A stretch of 64,000 bases of DNA from Streptomyces barringtoniae (GTDB lineage: Bacteria > Actinomycetota > Actinomycetes > Streptomycetales > Streptomycetaceae): NCBI RefSeq assembly GCF_020819595.1, contig NZ_JAJHNP010000004.1, positions 248,001-312,000 on the forward strand. Reading direction: 5' to 3'. Position 1 is the first letter of the stretch. Each line of letters starts with the position of its first letter. This document shows positions 7,882 through 19,534 of the stretch, in pieces. The translations under genes were made by a program, and so were the position numbers. Below the pieces are notes generated by a model, which worked only from the letters and a program-made list of their open reading frames with translations, made no database searches and was not told the origin of the DNA.

Positions 7882-8305
7882 TGCCGTCCGGCGCGGGCCG
7901 CTGTCCGAGCGGCAGCAGCCCGCGCTCGGCGAAGACCTTCTTCGCCACGAAGGTCGCGTTCAGCGCCTTGGGGAAACCGCAGTACCCGGCCGAGTGCAGC
8001 AGCGCCTCGACGATCTCCTCGGGCGTCAGCCCCACGTTCAGCGCCGCGTTGACGTGCACCTCCAGCTGGGGCTCGCAGCCGCCGAGCGCGGTCAGCATGC
8101 CCAGGGTGACCAACTGGCGGTCGCGGGGCGGGAGTCCGGGCCGGTCGTAGATCTCGCCGAAGCCCCAGGCGACGATCTGGTGCCCCAGCTCGGGGCTGAC
8201 GTCGGCGAGCGAGTCGATGACCCGCTGCCCCGCCTCGCCGTCGACGGACCGCAGGACCTCCAGGCCATGGGCGAAGCGTTCGTCACGGGTGGTGCTCTGG
8301 CTCAT
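7868..8305 (-). CDS. Carboxymuconolactone decarboxylase family protein
   Basis: A 145-residue all-helical CMD/AhpD-fold protein. Recognisable parts are PPRDRQLVTLGMLTALGGCEPQLEVHVNAALNVGLTPEEIVEALLHSAGYCGFPKA... shortened here to the CMD core around residues 60-115, and the C-terminal helix with KKVFAER. There is a single cysteine near residue 77 rather than the CxxC of peroxidatic AhpD, so it resembles the decarboxylase branch more than the antioxidant branch. Its ATG overlaps the MerR stop (ATGA, 8302-8305), so the two are translationally coupled. It is the likely target of that regulator. Substrate is unknown. Its 3' end overlaps the GH51 remnant by 14 bp. Confidence 0.87.
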   Translation of the reverse strand: MSQSTTRDERFAHGLEVLRSVDGEAGQRVIDSLADVSPELGHQIVAWGFGEIYDRPGLPPRDRQLVTLGMLTALGGCEPQLEVHVNAALNVGLTPEEIVEALLHSAGYCGFPKALNATFVAKKVFAERGLLPLGQRPAPDGTTSA

Positions 8306-8727
8306 GTCTGCTCGTCCGTTCCCGGCCGCCCGTCGTGGAGCAGCCCTTCGTAGTGCGAGATCTTGTCGTCCAGCGCGGACGCGTTGCGCCGCAGCGCCCG
8401 GATCCGCTCGGCCAGTTCGGCGCGGTGCTCGCGCAGCATCGCCAGCCGCTCGGCGACCGTGACGTCCCCCTCCGCACGCAGCCGCGCGTAGCGCTGCATG
8501 TCGCTGATCGGCATGCCGGTCTCGCGCAGCCGCAGCAGGAACTCCAGCCACAGCAGGTCCGCCGTCCGGTAGCGGCGCTGGTTGCCGGTGGTCCGGCCCA
8601 CCCGCTCGATCAGGCCGGCCTTCTCGTAGTAGCGCAGGGTGTCCTGCGAGAGGCCCGTGCGCTCGGCGACCTGGGCGATGGTCAACGACGGTTCCCGGTC
8701 CTGCGGGAGGGGCTGTCCGCTGGTCAT
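8302..8727 (-). CDS. MerR-family transcriptional regulator
   Basis: A 141-residue MerR regulator. Residues 15-80 form the winged helix (LTIAQVAERTGLSQDTLRYYEKAGLI, then RRYRTADLLWLEFLLRLRETGMPI). Residues 85-130 form the long dimerisation coiled coil (AMLREHRAELAERIRALRRNASALDDKISHYEG). The short C-terminus has no cysteine cluster, so a metal sensor is unlikely and an organic effector or aldehyde is more plausible. The promoter has a 19-bp spacer occupied by a perfect palindrome, the signature of MerR autoregulation. The -10 box ends seven bases from ATG 8727, so the transcript is leaderless. The CMD protein gene follows with a 4-bp overlap. Confidence 0.93.
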   Translation of the reverse strand: MTSGQPLPQDREPSLTIAQVAERTGLSQDTLRYYEKAGLIERVGRTTGNQRRYRTADLLWLEFLLRLRETGMPISDMQRYARLRAEGDVTVAERLAMLREHRAELAERIRALRRNASALDDKISHYEGLLHDGRPGTDEQT

Positions 8728-8734
8728 GACAAGA

Positions 8735-8765
8735 ACGGTAGAACCTGGAGCGCGCTCCAGGTCAA
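8735..8765 (-). promoter_or_regulatory. MerR-type promoter with palindromic operator in a 19-bp spacer
   Basis: On the minus strand TTGACC (8765-8760) and TACCGT (8740-8735) are separated by exactly 19 bp. The perfect 20-bp palindrome ACCTGGAGCG/CGCTCCAGGT (8743-8762) fills the spacer. MerR activators twist such over-long spacers into register. The -10 ends seven bases before the MerR ATG. Confidence 0.88.
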
Positions 8766-8778
8766 GCCCGAACTGCGA

Positions 8779-10017
<1,239 letters not shown>

Positions 10018-10044
10018 TCACCTCTCAGGGTTCGTCTCACGGTT

Positions 10045-10093
10045 TTGGCGATGGTTCTCCGTGAGGTACGGTAAGCCTTCCTCACGGAGAACC
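10045..10093 (+). promoter_or_regulatory. Promoter with 14-bp inverted repeat ahead of the CGNR regulator
   Basis: TTGGCG (10045-10050), a 16-bp gap and TACGGT (10067-10072) form a promoter. The arm GGTTCTCCGTGAGG (10053-10066) fills the spacer and its exact complement lies at 10080-10093, around the expected transcript start. A further partial copy, CTCACGG, is at 10036-10042 toward sufS. The layout suggests repressor binding or autoregulation. Confidence 0.6.
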
Positions 10094-10105
10094 GCAAGGA
10101 TTACC

Positions 10106-10717
10106 ATGAGAGCCGTGGATCACGACGCCCCCGTCTACCTGCACCGGCTGCCCGTCCCGGGCGAGGACCGGTACCTCTCGCTGGCGCTGGTCAACACGCG
10201 CTTCACCGTCAGCCACGGCCAGGTCGACCTGCTCGACGACACCGAGGCCGCGCACCTCTGGCTCGTCCGGCACGAACTGCTGCCCGACCGGGTGGCGATC
10301 AACGGCAGGCAGTCCGGCCGGCTGCGCACCCTGCGCGAGGCGCTGCGCGCCCTCTTCGAGGCCCGCGCCGCCGCGGCACCCCCGCCCGCCGGTGCCCTCG
10401 ACACCCTGAACACCGCACTCGCCGCCGCGCCCGCCACTCCCCGGCTCGTCTGGAACGCCGACGGCCCCCACCGGGCCGACCTCCCCGACACCGGAAACCC
10501 GGCCGCCGCCGCGCTCTCCCTACTCGCCGAGGACGCCACCGACCTGCTCACCGGTGCCGACGCCGGCCAGCTCACCGAGTGCGCCGCCCAGGGCTGCGCC
10601 CGCTGGTTCCTGCGCTCCCACGGCGCCCGGCGCTGGTGCACCACCAAGTGCGGCAACCGGGTCCGGGCGGCCCGCGCCTACGCCGCCCGCAAGACCGGCC
10701 CATCCGGTTCACCTTAA
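10106..10717 (+). CDS. CGNR zinc-finger (ABATE-domain) regulator
   Basis: A 203-residue protein with an N-terminal ABATE domain (ALVNTRFTVSHGQVDLLDD, then LREALRALFEARA) and a C-terminal CGNR zinc finger (CAAQGCARWFLRSHG, then RRWCTTKCGNRVRAARAYA). The four cysteines of the finger are intact. Such proteins are thought to be transcription factors of stress or antibiotic responses in actinobacteria, but no target is known. ATG 10106 follows AAGGA. The promoter carries a strong inverted repeat, probably its own operator, and sufS is divergent. A hairpin follows at 10726-10749. A second CGNR gene lies at 62713-63273. Confidence 0.85.
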   Translation: MRAVDHDAPVYLHRLPVPGEDRYLSLALVNTRFTVSHGQVDLLDDTEAAHLWLVRHELLPDRVAINGRQSGRLRTLREALRALFEARAAAAPPPAGALDTLNTALAAAPATPRLVWNADGPHRADLPDTGNPAAAALSLLAEDATDLLTGADAGQLTECAAQGCARWFLRSHGARRWCTTKCGNRVRAARAYAARKTGPSGSP

Positions 10718-10725
10718 AAACACCT

Positions 10726-10749
10726 CCCGGAAATCAGAGATTTTCCGGG
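10726..10749 (+). terminator. Hairpin after the CGNR regulator
   Basis: CCCGGAAA (10726-10733) pairs with TTTCCGGG (10742-10749) nine bases past the stop. The following 110 bp, up to the yfhO remnant, are comparatively A+T rich and hold no gene I can support. Confidence 0.55.
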
Positions 10750-10887
10750 CGGTCATCAAATTCATACGGTGTTTCCCGTATTCGGAGGACGGCGCGCCAC
10801 TTTTCGGTGAGCGCACAACCAACCGGAAACACGGACCGTCTACGTCGGCGATAAGACGGGCACAGCTCTGTGGGGGAACGCCGGAAT

Positions 10888-11174
10888 ATGAAACAGGGTG
10901 GGAAACCGATATCCCGGCCGAGGCGGGCCGCCGCCCTGCCGACCGCGGCCGTCGCCGTCACGGCGTTCTGCGCCGGAGACCTCCTCGCCCGCAGCTACCC
11001 CTTCGGGCCGCGCACGCGCAGCGTCAACGACCTCGGCAACCAGTACGTGCCCTTCCACGCCCACCTGTGGGACCTGCTGCACGGCCACGCCGACGGCGGC
11101 GTCCTCGTCAACTGGCAGTCCGGGTACGGCTCCAGCTTCCTGCCCGACCTCGGCAGCCCCTTCGCCGCCACGAC
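10888..11174 (+). pseudogene. N-terminal fragment of a YfhO-type multispanning membrane protein
   Basis: The first 95 or so codons match the start of a YfhO-family polyprenyl-linked glycosylation membrane protein: basic start, one transmembrane helix (LPTAAVAVTAFCAGDLLA), then RSVNDLGNQYVPFHAHLWDLLHG and LVNWQSGYGSSFLPDLGSPFA. Homology stops abruptly near 11170. Downstream, a different frame encodes the end of a glycosyltransferase, so most of yfhO (roughly 700 residues) is gone. Reading straight through gives only out-of-frame sequence to 11586. The deletion removed the rest of yfhO and the beginning of the next gene together. The ATG at 10888 is a plausible old start. Confidence 0.7.
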
Positions 11175-11774
11175 CAGGTCATCGCCCGGCGCAGCCGCAC
11201 CGGCGAGCGTCTCGCCCGGACCCTCACCGCGCGCCTGTACTACCGGTTCGTCAACCGCCTGGTCGACGTCGAACTCGTGGACGGCGTCGGCGACTTCCGT
11301 CTGCTGTCGCGCCGCGTGGTGGACGCCGTGCCGGCCCTCACCGAGTACAACCGTTTCTCCAAGGGCCTCTTCGCCTGGGTGGGTTTCCCGAGCACCACCT
11401 TCGAGTACGAGAACGCCGCGCGCGGGGCCGGCAACAGCTCGTGGAACCTGCGCGGCCTGCTCAACTACGGCATCCACGGGCTGCTGTCCTTCAACAACCG
11501 CCCGCTGCGTGCCGCCCTCCGGCTCGGCATGGGACTGCTGTTCTGCGCGGGCCTGTGCACGGCCTGGATCGTGGGAGCGGCGCTGATCCACGGGGTCCGG
11601 ACGCCCGGCTATGTGACCGTCATCACCGCCGTGACGGCCCTTGCGGGCGTGCAGATGGTCATGCTGGGAGTGATCGGGGAGTACACCGGCCGCATCTACT
11701 ACGAGGTGAAGGGTCGCCCGCACTTCCTGGTGAAGGCGACCAACGTCGAACGGACGAAAGACCTCATTCCTTGA
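11175..11774 (+). pseudogene. C-terminal half of a GtrB/DPM1-like family 2 glycosyltransferase
   Basis: The frame ending at TGA 11774 encodes the second half of a bactoprenol-linked GT2 enzyme. It shows DQVIARRSRTGERLARTL, YYRFVNRLVDVELVDGVGDFRL, then EYNRFSKGLFAWVGFP, and two transmembrane helices (about 11510-11700) with the usual GEYTGRIYYEVKGRP end. The N-terminal catalytic half, with the nucleotide-binding and DxD motifs, is absent and replaced by yfhO sequence in another frame. No start codon with a ribosome site precedes it. The remaining reading frame still overlaps gtrA by 4 bp, showing that the original order was yfhO-gtrB-gtrA. Confidence 0.72.
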
Positions 11775-12136
11775 AGCGACAGATCCTCACCTTTGCCGCG
11801 GTCGGTGTGATCAACACCGCCGTCTATTACTGTCTCTACCTGTTCTTCCTCATATGGCTGCCCTATCTGGCCGCGCATGTTCTGGCCTTCGCCCTCAGTA
11901 TGGTCGGCTCCTTTTTCCTGAACGCGCGTTTCACCTACCGGACCCGGCCCACCTGGCGTAAATTCCTGCTGTTCCCGCTGACCAATGTCACGAACTTCCT
12001 GATCACGACAGCCGGTGTCTACGTGATCGTCGACGTCCTGCACGCCGGCAGCCGTTTCGCCCCACTGCTCGCCTCGGCGACGGCGATCCCGGTCACGTTC
12101 GTGGTGTCCCGCTGGGTGATGCTCCCCAGGTCCCTC

Positions 12137-12142
<6 letters not shown>
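11771..12142 (+). CDS. GtrA-family membrane protein
   Basis: A 123-residue, four-helix membrane protein of the GtrA family, which helps flip or present polyprenyl-phosphate sugars for surface glycosylation. It has the family pattern: FAAVGVINTAVYYCLYLFF (helix 1), AHVLAFALSMVGSFFLNARFTYR (helix 2 with the N-x-x-F/W-T motif), a loop with W-R-K-F, and two further helices. The only in-frame start near the family N-terminus is TTG 11771, which overlaps the glycosyltransferase stop (TTGA). Its partner glycosyltransferase is broken, so it may now be an orphan. The argC ARG box overlaps its last six bases. Confidence 0.8.
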
Positions 12143-14372
<2,230 letters not shown>

Positions 14373-14376
<4 letters not shown>

Positions 14377-15272
14377 GCACCCGCAAGCACACGGCCCTGC
14401 CGAAAGCCCAGATCCTCATCGAGGCGCTGCCCTGGCTGACCCGGCACCACGGCAAGATCGTCGTCATCAAGTTCGGCGGCAACGCCATGGTGAACGAGGA
14501 GCTGAAGGCCGCCTTCGCCCAGGACGTCGTCTTCCTCCGGCACGCCGGCCTCAAGCCGGTCGTCGTGCACGGCGGCGGCCCGCAGATCAGCGCCGCCCTC
14601 GACCGGCACGGCATCGTCAGCGAGTTCAAGGCGGGCCTGCGCGTCACCACCGAGGACGCCATGGACGTCGTACGGATGGTGCTGGCGGGGCAGGTGCAGC
14701 GGGAACTGGTCGGTCTGCTCAACCAGCACGGGCCGCTCGCCGTCGGCCTGACCGGCGAGGACGCGCACACCATCACCGCCACCAGGCACCAGCCCCAGAT
14801 CGACGGCGAACTGGTCGACATCGGGCGGGTCGGCGAGATCACCGCGATCGACACGGGCGCCATCGAGGCCCTGCTCGCCGACGGCCGCATCCCGGTCGTC
14901 TCCTCCATCGCCCGCAGTCAGGACGACGGACATGTCTACAACGTCAATGCTGATACGGCGGCTGCGGCACTCGCTGCGGCACTGGGCGCCGAAACCCTCA
15001 TGGTCCTCACCGACGTCGAGGGCCTCTACGAGGACTGGCCGAACTCCGACGAGGTGATCAGCCGTCTCACCGCTTCCCAACTGGAGAAGCTGCTCCCGGA
15101 GTTGAGCTCCGGCATGGTGCCGAAGATGGAGGGCTGTCTGTACGCCGTGCGCAACGGGGTGCACACCGCCCGCGTCATCGACGGCCGGGTCCAGCACTCG
15201 ATCCTGCTGGAGATCTTCACCGACGAGGGCATCGGCACCATGGTCGTGCCGGACGAACAGGGGGAGCCGTGA
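14373..15272 (+). CDS. argB: Acetylglutamate kinase
   Basis: Phosphorylates N-acetylglutamate, usually the arginine-inhibited step. The 299-residue protein shows the amino-acid kinase fold: VIKFGGNAM (phosphate loop), [10 protein letters not shown] (substrate Gly-rich loop), [17 protein letters not shown] and the nucleotide-binding [13 protein letters not shown], with GMVPKMEG near residue 250. The N-terminal helix (about residues 5-25) that links dimers into the arginine-sensitive hexamer is present, so feedback inhibition is expected. ATG 14373 overlaps the argJ stop (ATGA), typical of translational coupling in this operon. Confidence 0.97.
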
Positions 15273-16474
15273 GCAACCAGGAGCTGACCGCGCGGTGGCA
15301 GGGCGCGCTCATGAACAACTACGGCACCCCCCGCCTGCCGCTGGTGCGCGGCGAGGGCACCCGGCTGTGGGACGCCGACGGCAGGCAGTACCTCGACTTC
15401 GTCGGCGGGATCGCGGTCAACGCGCTCGGCCACGCGCACCCGGCCGTCGTCGAGGCCGTGAGCCGGCAGATCGCCTCCCTCGGCCACGTCTCCAACCTCT
15501 TCATCGCCGAGCCGTCCGTCGCCCTCGCCGAACGGCTGCTCCAGCTCTTCGGCCGGGAGGGCCGCGTCTTCTTCTGCAACTCCGGTGCCGAGGCCAACGA
15601 GGCCGCCTTCAAGATCGGCCGGCTCACCGGACGCACCCACATGGTCGCCGCCACCGGTGGCTTCCACGGCCGGACGATGGGCGCCCTCGCGCTCACCGGC
15701 CAGCCCGCCAAGCAGGACCCCTTCCTGCCGCTGCCCGGCGAGGTCACCCACGTGCCCTACGGCGACGCCCAGGCGCTCGCCGCCGCGGTCACGGAGCGGA
15801 CGGCGCTCGTCGTCATCGAGCCGATCCAGGGCGAGAACGGTGTGATCGTGCCCCCGGCCGGCTATCTGAAGGCCGCCCGCGCGATCACCGCCGCCACCGG
15901 CGCCCTGCTGGTGCTGGACGAGGTGCAGACCGGCGTCGGCCGCACCGGGACCTGGTTCGAGTACCAGGCCCACGAGGGCGTCCTGCCCGATGTCGTCACC
16001 CTCGCCAAGCAGCTCGGCGGCGGACTGCCGCTCGGCGCCACCGTGGCCTTCGGCCGGGCCGCCGAACTGCTCGGGCCCGGTCAGCACGGTACGACCTTCG
16101 GCGGCAACCCGGTCGCCTGCGCCGCCGGACTCGCCGTGCTCGACACCATCGCCAACGACGGGCTGCTGGACAACGTCAAGCGGCAGGGCGAGAGGCTGCG
16201 GGAGGGAATCGAGGGCCTGGGCCACCCGCTGATCGATTATGTGCGGGGCGCCGGCCTGCTCCTGGGTATCGTGCTCACCGGGCCGCACGCGCCACAGGTG
16301 CAGCAGGCGGCCCAGGAGGCCGGGTTCCTGGTGAACGCGCCCGCCGCCGACGTCGTACGGCTCATGCCGCCGCTGAACCTGTCCGACGACGAGGTGGGTG
16401 CCTTCCTCAAGGCGCTGCCCGGCATCCTCGACGCAGCGAACCCAGTGAATGGGGACGGACGATCCGGAGAATAG
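15269..16474 (+). CDS. argD: Acetylornithine aminotransferase
   Basis: PLP-dependent transamination of N-acetylglutamate semialdehyde to N-acetylornithine; class III aminotransferases may also serve lysine synthesis. The 401-residue enzyme has [30 protein letters not shown] (PLP phosphate contacts), FHGRTMGAL, the [13 protein letters not shown]sp that contacts the ring nitrogen, and [14 protein letters not shown] with the Schiff-base lysine. [14 protein letters not shown] follows. GTG 15269 overlaps the argB stop. The lysine segment reads AKQLGGG where AKGLGGG is common, a mild variant only. Confidence 0.97.
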   Translation: MSNQELTARWQGALMNNYGTPRLPLVRGEGTRLWDADGRQYLDFVGGIAVNALGHAHPAVVEAVSRQIASLGHVSNLFIAEPSVALAERLLQLFGREGRVFFCNSGAEANEAAFKIGRLTGRTHMVAATGGFHGRTMGALALTGQPAKQDPFLPLPGEVTHVPYGDAQALAAAVTERTALVVIEPIQGENGVIVPPAGYLKAARAITAATGALLVLDEVQTGVGRTGTWFEYQAHEGVLPDVVTLAKQLGGGLPLGATVAFGRAAELLGPGQHGTTFGGNPVACAAGLAVLDTIANDGLLDNVKRQGERLREGIEGLGHPLIDYVRGAGLLLGIVLTGPHAPQVQQAAQEAGFLVNAPAADVVRLMPPLNLSDDEVGAFLKALPGILDAANPVNGDGRSGE

Positions 16475-16481
16475 GACGACG

Positions 16482-17024
16482 ATGAGCCAGGCGCAGGACC
16501 ACGAGCAGGCGGGGGCCGGACCGGCCGTGCCGCAGACCCGTACCGCGCGGCACCGCCGGATCGTGGACATCCTCAACCGGCAGCCGGTGCGGTCGCAGAG
16601 CCAGTTGGCGAAGCTGCTGGCCGACGACGGGCTGAGCGTCACCCAGGCGACGCTCTCCCGGGACCTCGACGAGCTGAACGCGGTGAAGATCCGCAACACC
16701 GACGGCGAGCTGATCTACGCCGTGCCGAGCGAGGGGGGTTTCCGCACCCCCCGTGCCCCCCTGGGGGAGTCGGCCAAGGAGGAGCGCATGCGGCGGCTCT
16801 CCCAGGAACTGCTGATCTCCGCGGAGGCCTCCGCCAACCTGGTCGTCCTGCGCACCCCGCCGGGGGCCGCCCAGTTCCTCGCCTCGGCCATCGACCAGGC
16901 GGAGCTGCACGACATCCTGGGCACGATCGCCGGTGACGACACGCTGCTCCTGATCAGCCGGGACCCGAGCGGCGGGCAGGCCCTGGCGGATCACCTGCTG
17001 CGGCTGGCGCAGAACGGCCACTGA
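16482..17024 (+). CDS. argR: Arginine repressor
   Basis: A 180-residue ArgR. The N-terminal winged helix covers about residues 18-90 ([13 protein letters not shown], then [32 protein letters not shown]). The C-terminal hexamerisation/arginine-binding domain contains [22 protein letters not shown] and the [15 protein letters not shown] motif, with the paired aspartates that bind arginine. A streptomycete-type acidic N-terminal tail of about 17 residues precedes the HTH. ATG 16482 follows GGAC and lies 7 bases after argD. The protein should bind the ARG boxes upstream of argC and argG in this window. Confidence 0.96.
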   Translation: MSQAQDHEQAGAGPAVPQTRTARHRRIVDILNRQPVRSQSQLAKLLADDGLSVTQATLSRDLDELNAVKIRNTDGELIYAVPSEGGFRTPRAPLGESAKEERMRRLSQELLISAEASANLVVLRTPPGAAQFLASAIDQAELHDILGTIAGDDTLLLISRDPSGGQALADHLLRLAQNGH

Positions 17025-17065
17025 GCCCGCATGCGGCGCCCCGCCCGGCGGCGGAGAATGACAGT

Positions 17066-17722
17066 GTGATCTTCCGCGGCGGGCGGGCAGGTGGGCGGGC
17101 AATCCCCTGGCGGCCGTCGGCCGTATACAGGGGTGTGTCGGGTTTCCGGTTCCCCGTGGACCGCCTCCCGGACGAAGCCCTGCTGTCGGGGCTGGCCACC
17201 GGTGATCCGGAACTCGCGGTGATCTTCGTACGGAGGTTCCAGCACCGGGTCTTCGGGGTCGCCATGGCCGTCACCGGGGATGCACAACTCGCCGAGGACG
17301 TCGCTCAGTTGACGTTCGAGCGCGCGTGGCGGCACGCCCAGATCTACGACTCACGCCGCGGCTCGGTCGCCACCTGGCTGACGACCATCGCGCACAACCT
17401 CGCCGTCGACGCCGTCCGTTCCAGGCGGACCGAGCCGATGGCACCCGAGGACCTCGACTCCGTCATCGGCGCCGTCACCGAGACCCCCGAGCAGTGGGCG
17501 CTGGCCGACGAGGCCTCCTCCCAGCTGCGGGCCGCCGTGGCACGGCTGCCCCGGGAACAGGCCAGGGCCCTGGTGATGGCCGGCATCTACGGGATGACGG
17601 CCCGGCAGATCGCCGAAGCCGAGCGCATCCCGCTGGGCACCGCCAAGACACGGATCAGGGCCGCCATGGGGAAGCTGCGCACCACACTCGCGCCTTTGAA
17701 GCGAGGCGACCATGTCCAGTGA
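17066..17722 (+). CDS. ECF-type RNA polymerase sigma factor
   Basis: A 218-residue ECF sigma factor. Region 2 spans about residues 50-115 (FVRRFQHRVFGVAMAVTGDAQLAEDVAQLTFERAWRHA, VATWLTTIAHNLAVDAVRSRR). Region 4 spans about 150-205 (LPREQARALVMAGIYGMTARQIAEAERIPLGTAKTRIRAAMGKLR). The gene overlaps the downstream zinc-finger anti-sigma gene by 11 bp, so the two are a functional pair. GTG 17066 has GCGGAG nine bases away, but GTG 17135 or 17156 would still leave both regions intact, so the start is uncertain. The regulon is unknown. Confidence 0.9.
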   Translation: MIFRGGRAGGRAIPWRPSAVYRGVSGFRFPVDRLPDEALLSGLATGDPELAVIFVRRFQHRVFGVAMAVTGDAQLAEDVAQLTFERAWRHAQIYDSRRGSVATWLTTIAHNLAVDAVRSRRTEPMAPEDLDSVIGAVTETPEQWALADEASSQLRAAVARLPREQARALVMAGIYGMTARQIAEAERIPLGTAKTRIRAAMGKLRTTLAPLKRGDHVQ

Positions 17723-18476
17723 CGCGAACTGCGACAAGCTGCGGGAGATCGCCGCCGAGCTGGCGCTGGGCGTGCTGCCCGGCCGGGAGCGCGCCGAGGC
17801 GGTCGCCCATCTGGACCGGTGCGCAAACTGCCGGGAGTACGTCCGCTGGCTCACCCTGGTCGGCGACCGGCTGATCGGCCTGCTGCCGGACAGGGAGCCC
17901 CCGGCCGGGTTCGAGGCGCGGGTGGCGCGCCGGCTGGCCGAGCAGGCTGCGGCGTCCGAGGCTGCCGGGGGCGCCGCCGGCCGTGTGGCACGGGACCTGC
18001 GCGGGCGTGTCCGGCGGGGCCGGCTGCGGCTCGCGGCCGTCGCCACCGCGCTCACCGTCGCCGTCGGGTTCGCAGGCTGGGGGATCGGCACCGCCGTCGA
18101 GTCGGTCGTCGCCTCGACCGCGCCCGCCGCCGAGTCCGAGCCCATGCTGGTCGGGGACATGATCTCGGCCACGCGAGGCGGCGGCAAGGTCGGCGAGGTC
18201 TACGCCCACCCGGGGACCCCCGGCTGGATCTTCGTGTCCGTCGATTCCGCCGGACCCCGCGGCACCTACACCGGCAAGGTCACCTGTCTCCTGCAGCACT
18301 CCGACGGCACCACCGTCCGGGTCGGCGACTTCCCCCTGAGCGCCGGACGCGGCGAGTGGGGTGTGGCCGCGCCCGGTGACCTCTCGACCCTGTCCGGCAC
18401 CCGGCTGACGACACCCGGCGGCACGGTCCTCGCCACGGCGCACCTGGAGATGGGGCACGTCGTGGAGCCGTCGTAG
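17712..18476 (+). CDS. Membrane-anchored zinc-finger anti-sigma factor
   Basis: A 254-residue RskA/ZAS-type anti-sigma factor. Residues 10-50 form the cytoplasmic anti-sigma domain with the zinc motif HLDRCANCREYV (H-x3-C-x2-C). One transmembrane helix lies near residues 99-120 (LAAVATALTVAVGFAGWGIG). The C-terminal 130 residues lie outside the membrane and are RskA-like (SEPMLVGDM, GWIFVSVDSAGPRG, ending in LEMGHV). It should hold the preceding sigma factor inactive until an envelope or redox signal triggers release. ATG 17712 lies inside the sigma gene, so the two are translationally coupled. Confidence 0.9.
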   Translation: MSSDANCDKLREIAAELALGVLPGRERAEAVAHLDRCANCREYVRWLTLVGDRLIGLLPDREPPAGFEARVARRLAEQAAASEAAGGAAGRVARDLRGRVRRGRLRLAAVATALTVAVGFAGWGIGTAVESVVASTAPAAESEPMLVGDMISATRGGGKVGEVYAHPGTPGWIFVSVDSAGPRGTYTGKVTCLLQHSDGTTVRVGDFPLSAGRGEWGVAAPGDLSTLSGTRLTTPGGTVLATAHLEMGHVVEPS

Positions 18477-18504
18477 GCGACGCTGGGCCGGCCCGGGTCA
18501 GGGG

Positions 18505-18715
18505 CGCCGCGACAGGTCCCCTCCAGGGCTGCGGCCGGCTCGGCGACCGTCGGCCGCGCGGCCGGGTCGGCTCGCAGACAGGCGTCGATCGCGCCGGCGG
18601 GCGGGGGCGGCAGCCGCGGCCGTTCTCGTCGGTCTCGTGTGCGGGATCCCCGCAGTCGAAGGGGACGTCACCGCACGCGACCTCGTACAGCGGGACACCG
18701 GCGGTGCGGCGAACG
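18505..18715 (-). pseudogene. Remnant of a Ser/Thr protein kinase C-lobe
   Basis: The 250-bp gap after the anti-sigma gene holds, on the minus strand, GVPLYEVACGDVPFD (kinase subdomain IX-like) and, one frame over, AIDACLRADPAARPTVAE (subdomain XI with its invariant Arg). A frameshift separates the two, and both the N-lobe and the active site are missing. It is a decayed fragment, not a gene. The match is by eye to the common actinobacterial kinase C-lobe. Confidence 0.55.
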
Positions 18716-18730
18716 GGCCTTCCCCCGTGG

Positions 18731-19534
18731 TCAGCCGAGCCGCGCCGCCAGCCCCCCCGTGCACCGCACCTCGTCGCCGGCGGTGATCAGCAGCCCTTCC
18801 ACGTCCGGCAGCGACTCCAGCCATGCCAGGCCCGCCCGGGAGCCCATCGCGAAGGCCGCCGTGGCCCAGCAGTCGGCCCAGGTCAGACGGGGACCGACCA
18901 CCGTCACCGCCACCAGGTCCGACACCGCGGACTTCCCGGTGCGCGGATCCACGATGTGCGCGCCCCGCTCCGCCGTACCCGAGGTCGCCACCGACAGTTC
19001 GGCCACGCCGGCCGTCGAGATCACCGCCGCCAGACCGCCCGGCCGAAGAGGATCGGCCACCCCCACCCGCCACGGCCGCTGCGGCTCCGGCGCGCCGAGG
19101 AGCTGGACGTCCCCGCCGCCGTTGACGCTCACCCCGCGCACCCCGGCCACCTCCGCCAGCTGCCGCGCGGCCCGCTCGGCGGCCCATCCCTTGACGATGC
19201 CGGTGGGATCCAGCGAGCCCCGGTAGCGCGTGCTGAACCAGCCCTCGCTCACCCGTTCCGCCTCGGCCGCGAGGTCCAGCACCGCGGCCACCTCCGGCGC
19301 GCACTCCGGCAGGGTCAGCTCACCCCGGGCAAGTCGTGAGACGTCGCTGTCCTCGCGGTAGGTGCTGAACACCGCGTCCGCCCGGTGCAGACCGGCGACG
19401 GCTTCGGCCAGCGCCTCGCGCACCGCACCGGGTTCCCCGCCGCGGACGTCGAAGGAGAAGACGGTCCCCATGACCTCCTCCGCATGACGCACCGCGGCGG
19501 GAGCCTCGGCCGACTCGGCCACCGTGTCAGCCAC
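18731..19534 (-). CDS. ApbE-family FAD:protein FMN transferase
   Basis: ApbE attaches FMN from FAD covalently to a Thr/Ser of exported FMN-binding domains. The 267-residue protein has HAEEVMGTVFSFDV at the start, VFSTYREDSDVSRLARGE, the substrate segment LDPTGIVKGWAAERA, the SVNGGGDVQLLG loop, and late TSGTAERGAHIVDPRTGKS and DCWATAAFAMG. These are the family's FAD and Mg-binding elements. No signal peptide is seen, so it may act at the cytoplasmic side. GTG 19534 overlaps the upstream FMN-binding gene by 8 bp. Its targets are almost certainly the two neighbouring FMN-binding proteins. Confidence 0.92.
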   Translation of the reverse strand: MADTVAESAEAPAAVRHAEEVMGTVFSFDVRGGEPGAVREALAEAVAGLHRADAVFSTYREDSDVSRLARGELTLPECAPEVAAVLDLAAEAERVSEGWFSTRYRGSLDPTGIVKGWAAERAARQLAEVAGVRGVSVNGGGDVQLLGAPEPQRPWRVGVADPLRPGGLAAVISTAGVAELSVATSGTAERGAHIVDPRTGKSAVSDLVAVTVVGPRLTWADCWATAAFAMGSRAGLAWLESLPDVEGLLITAGDEVRCTGGLAARLG

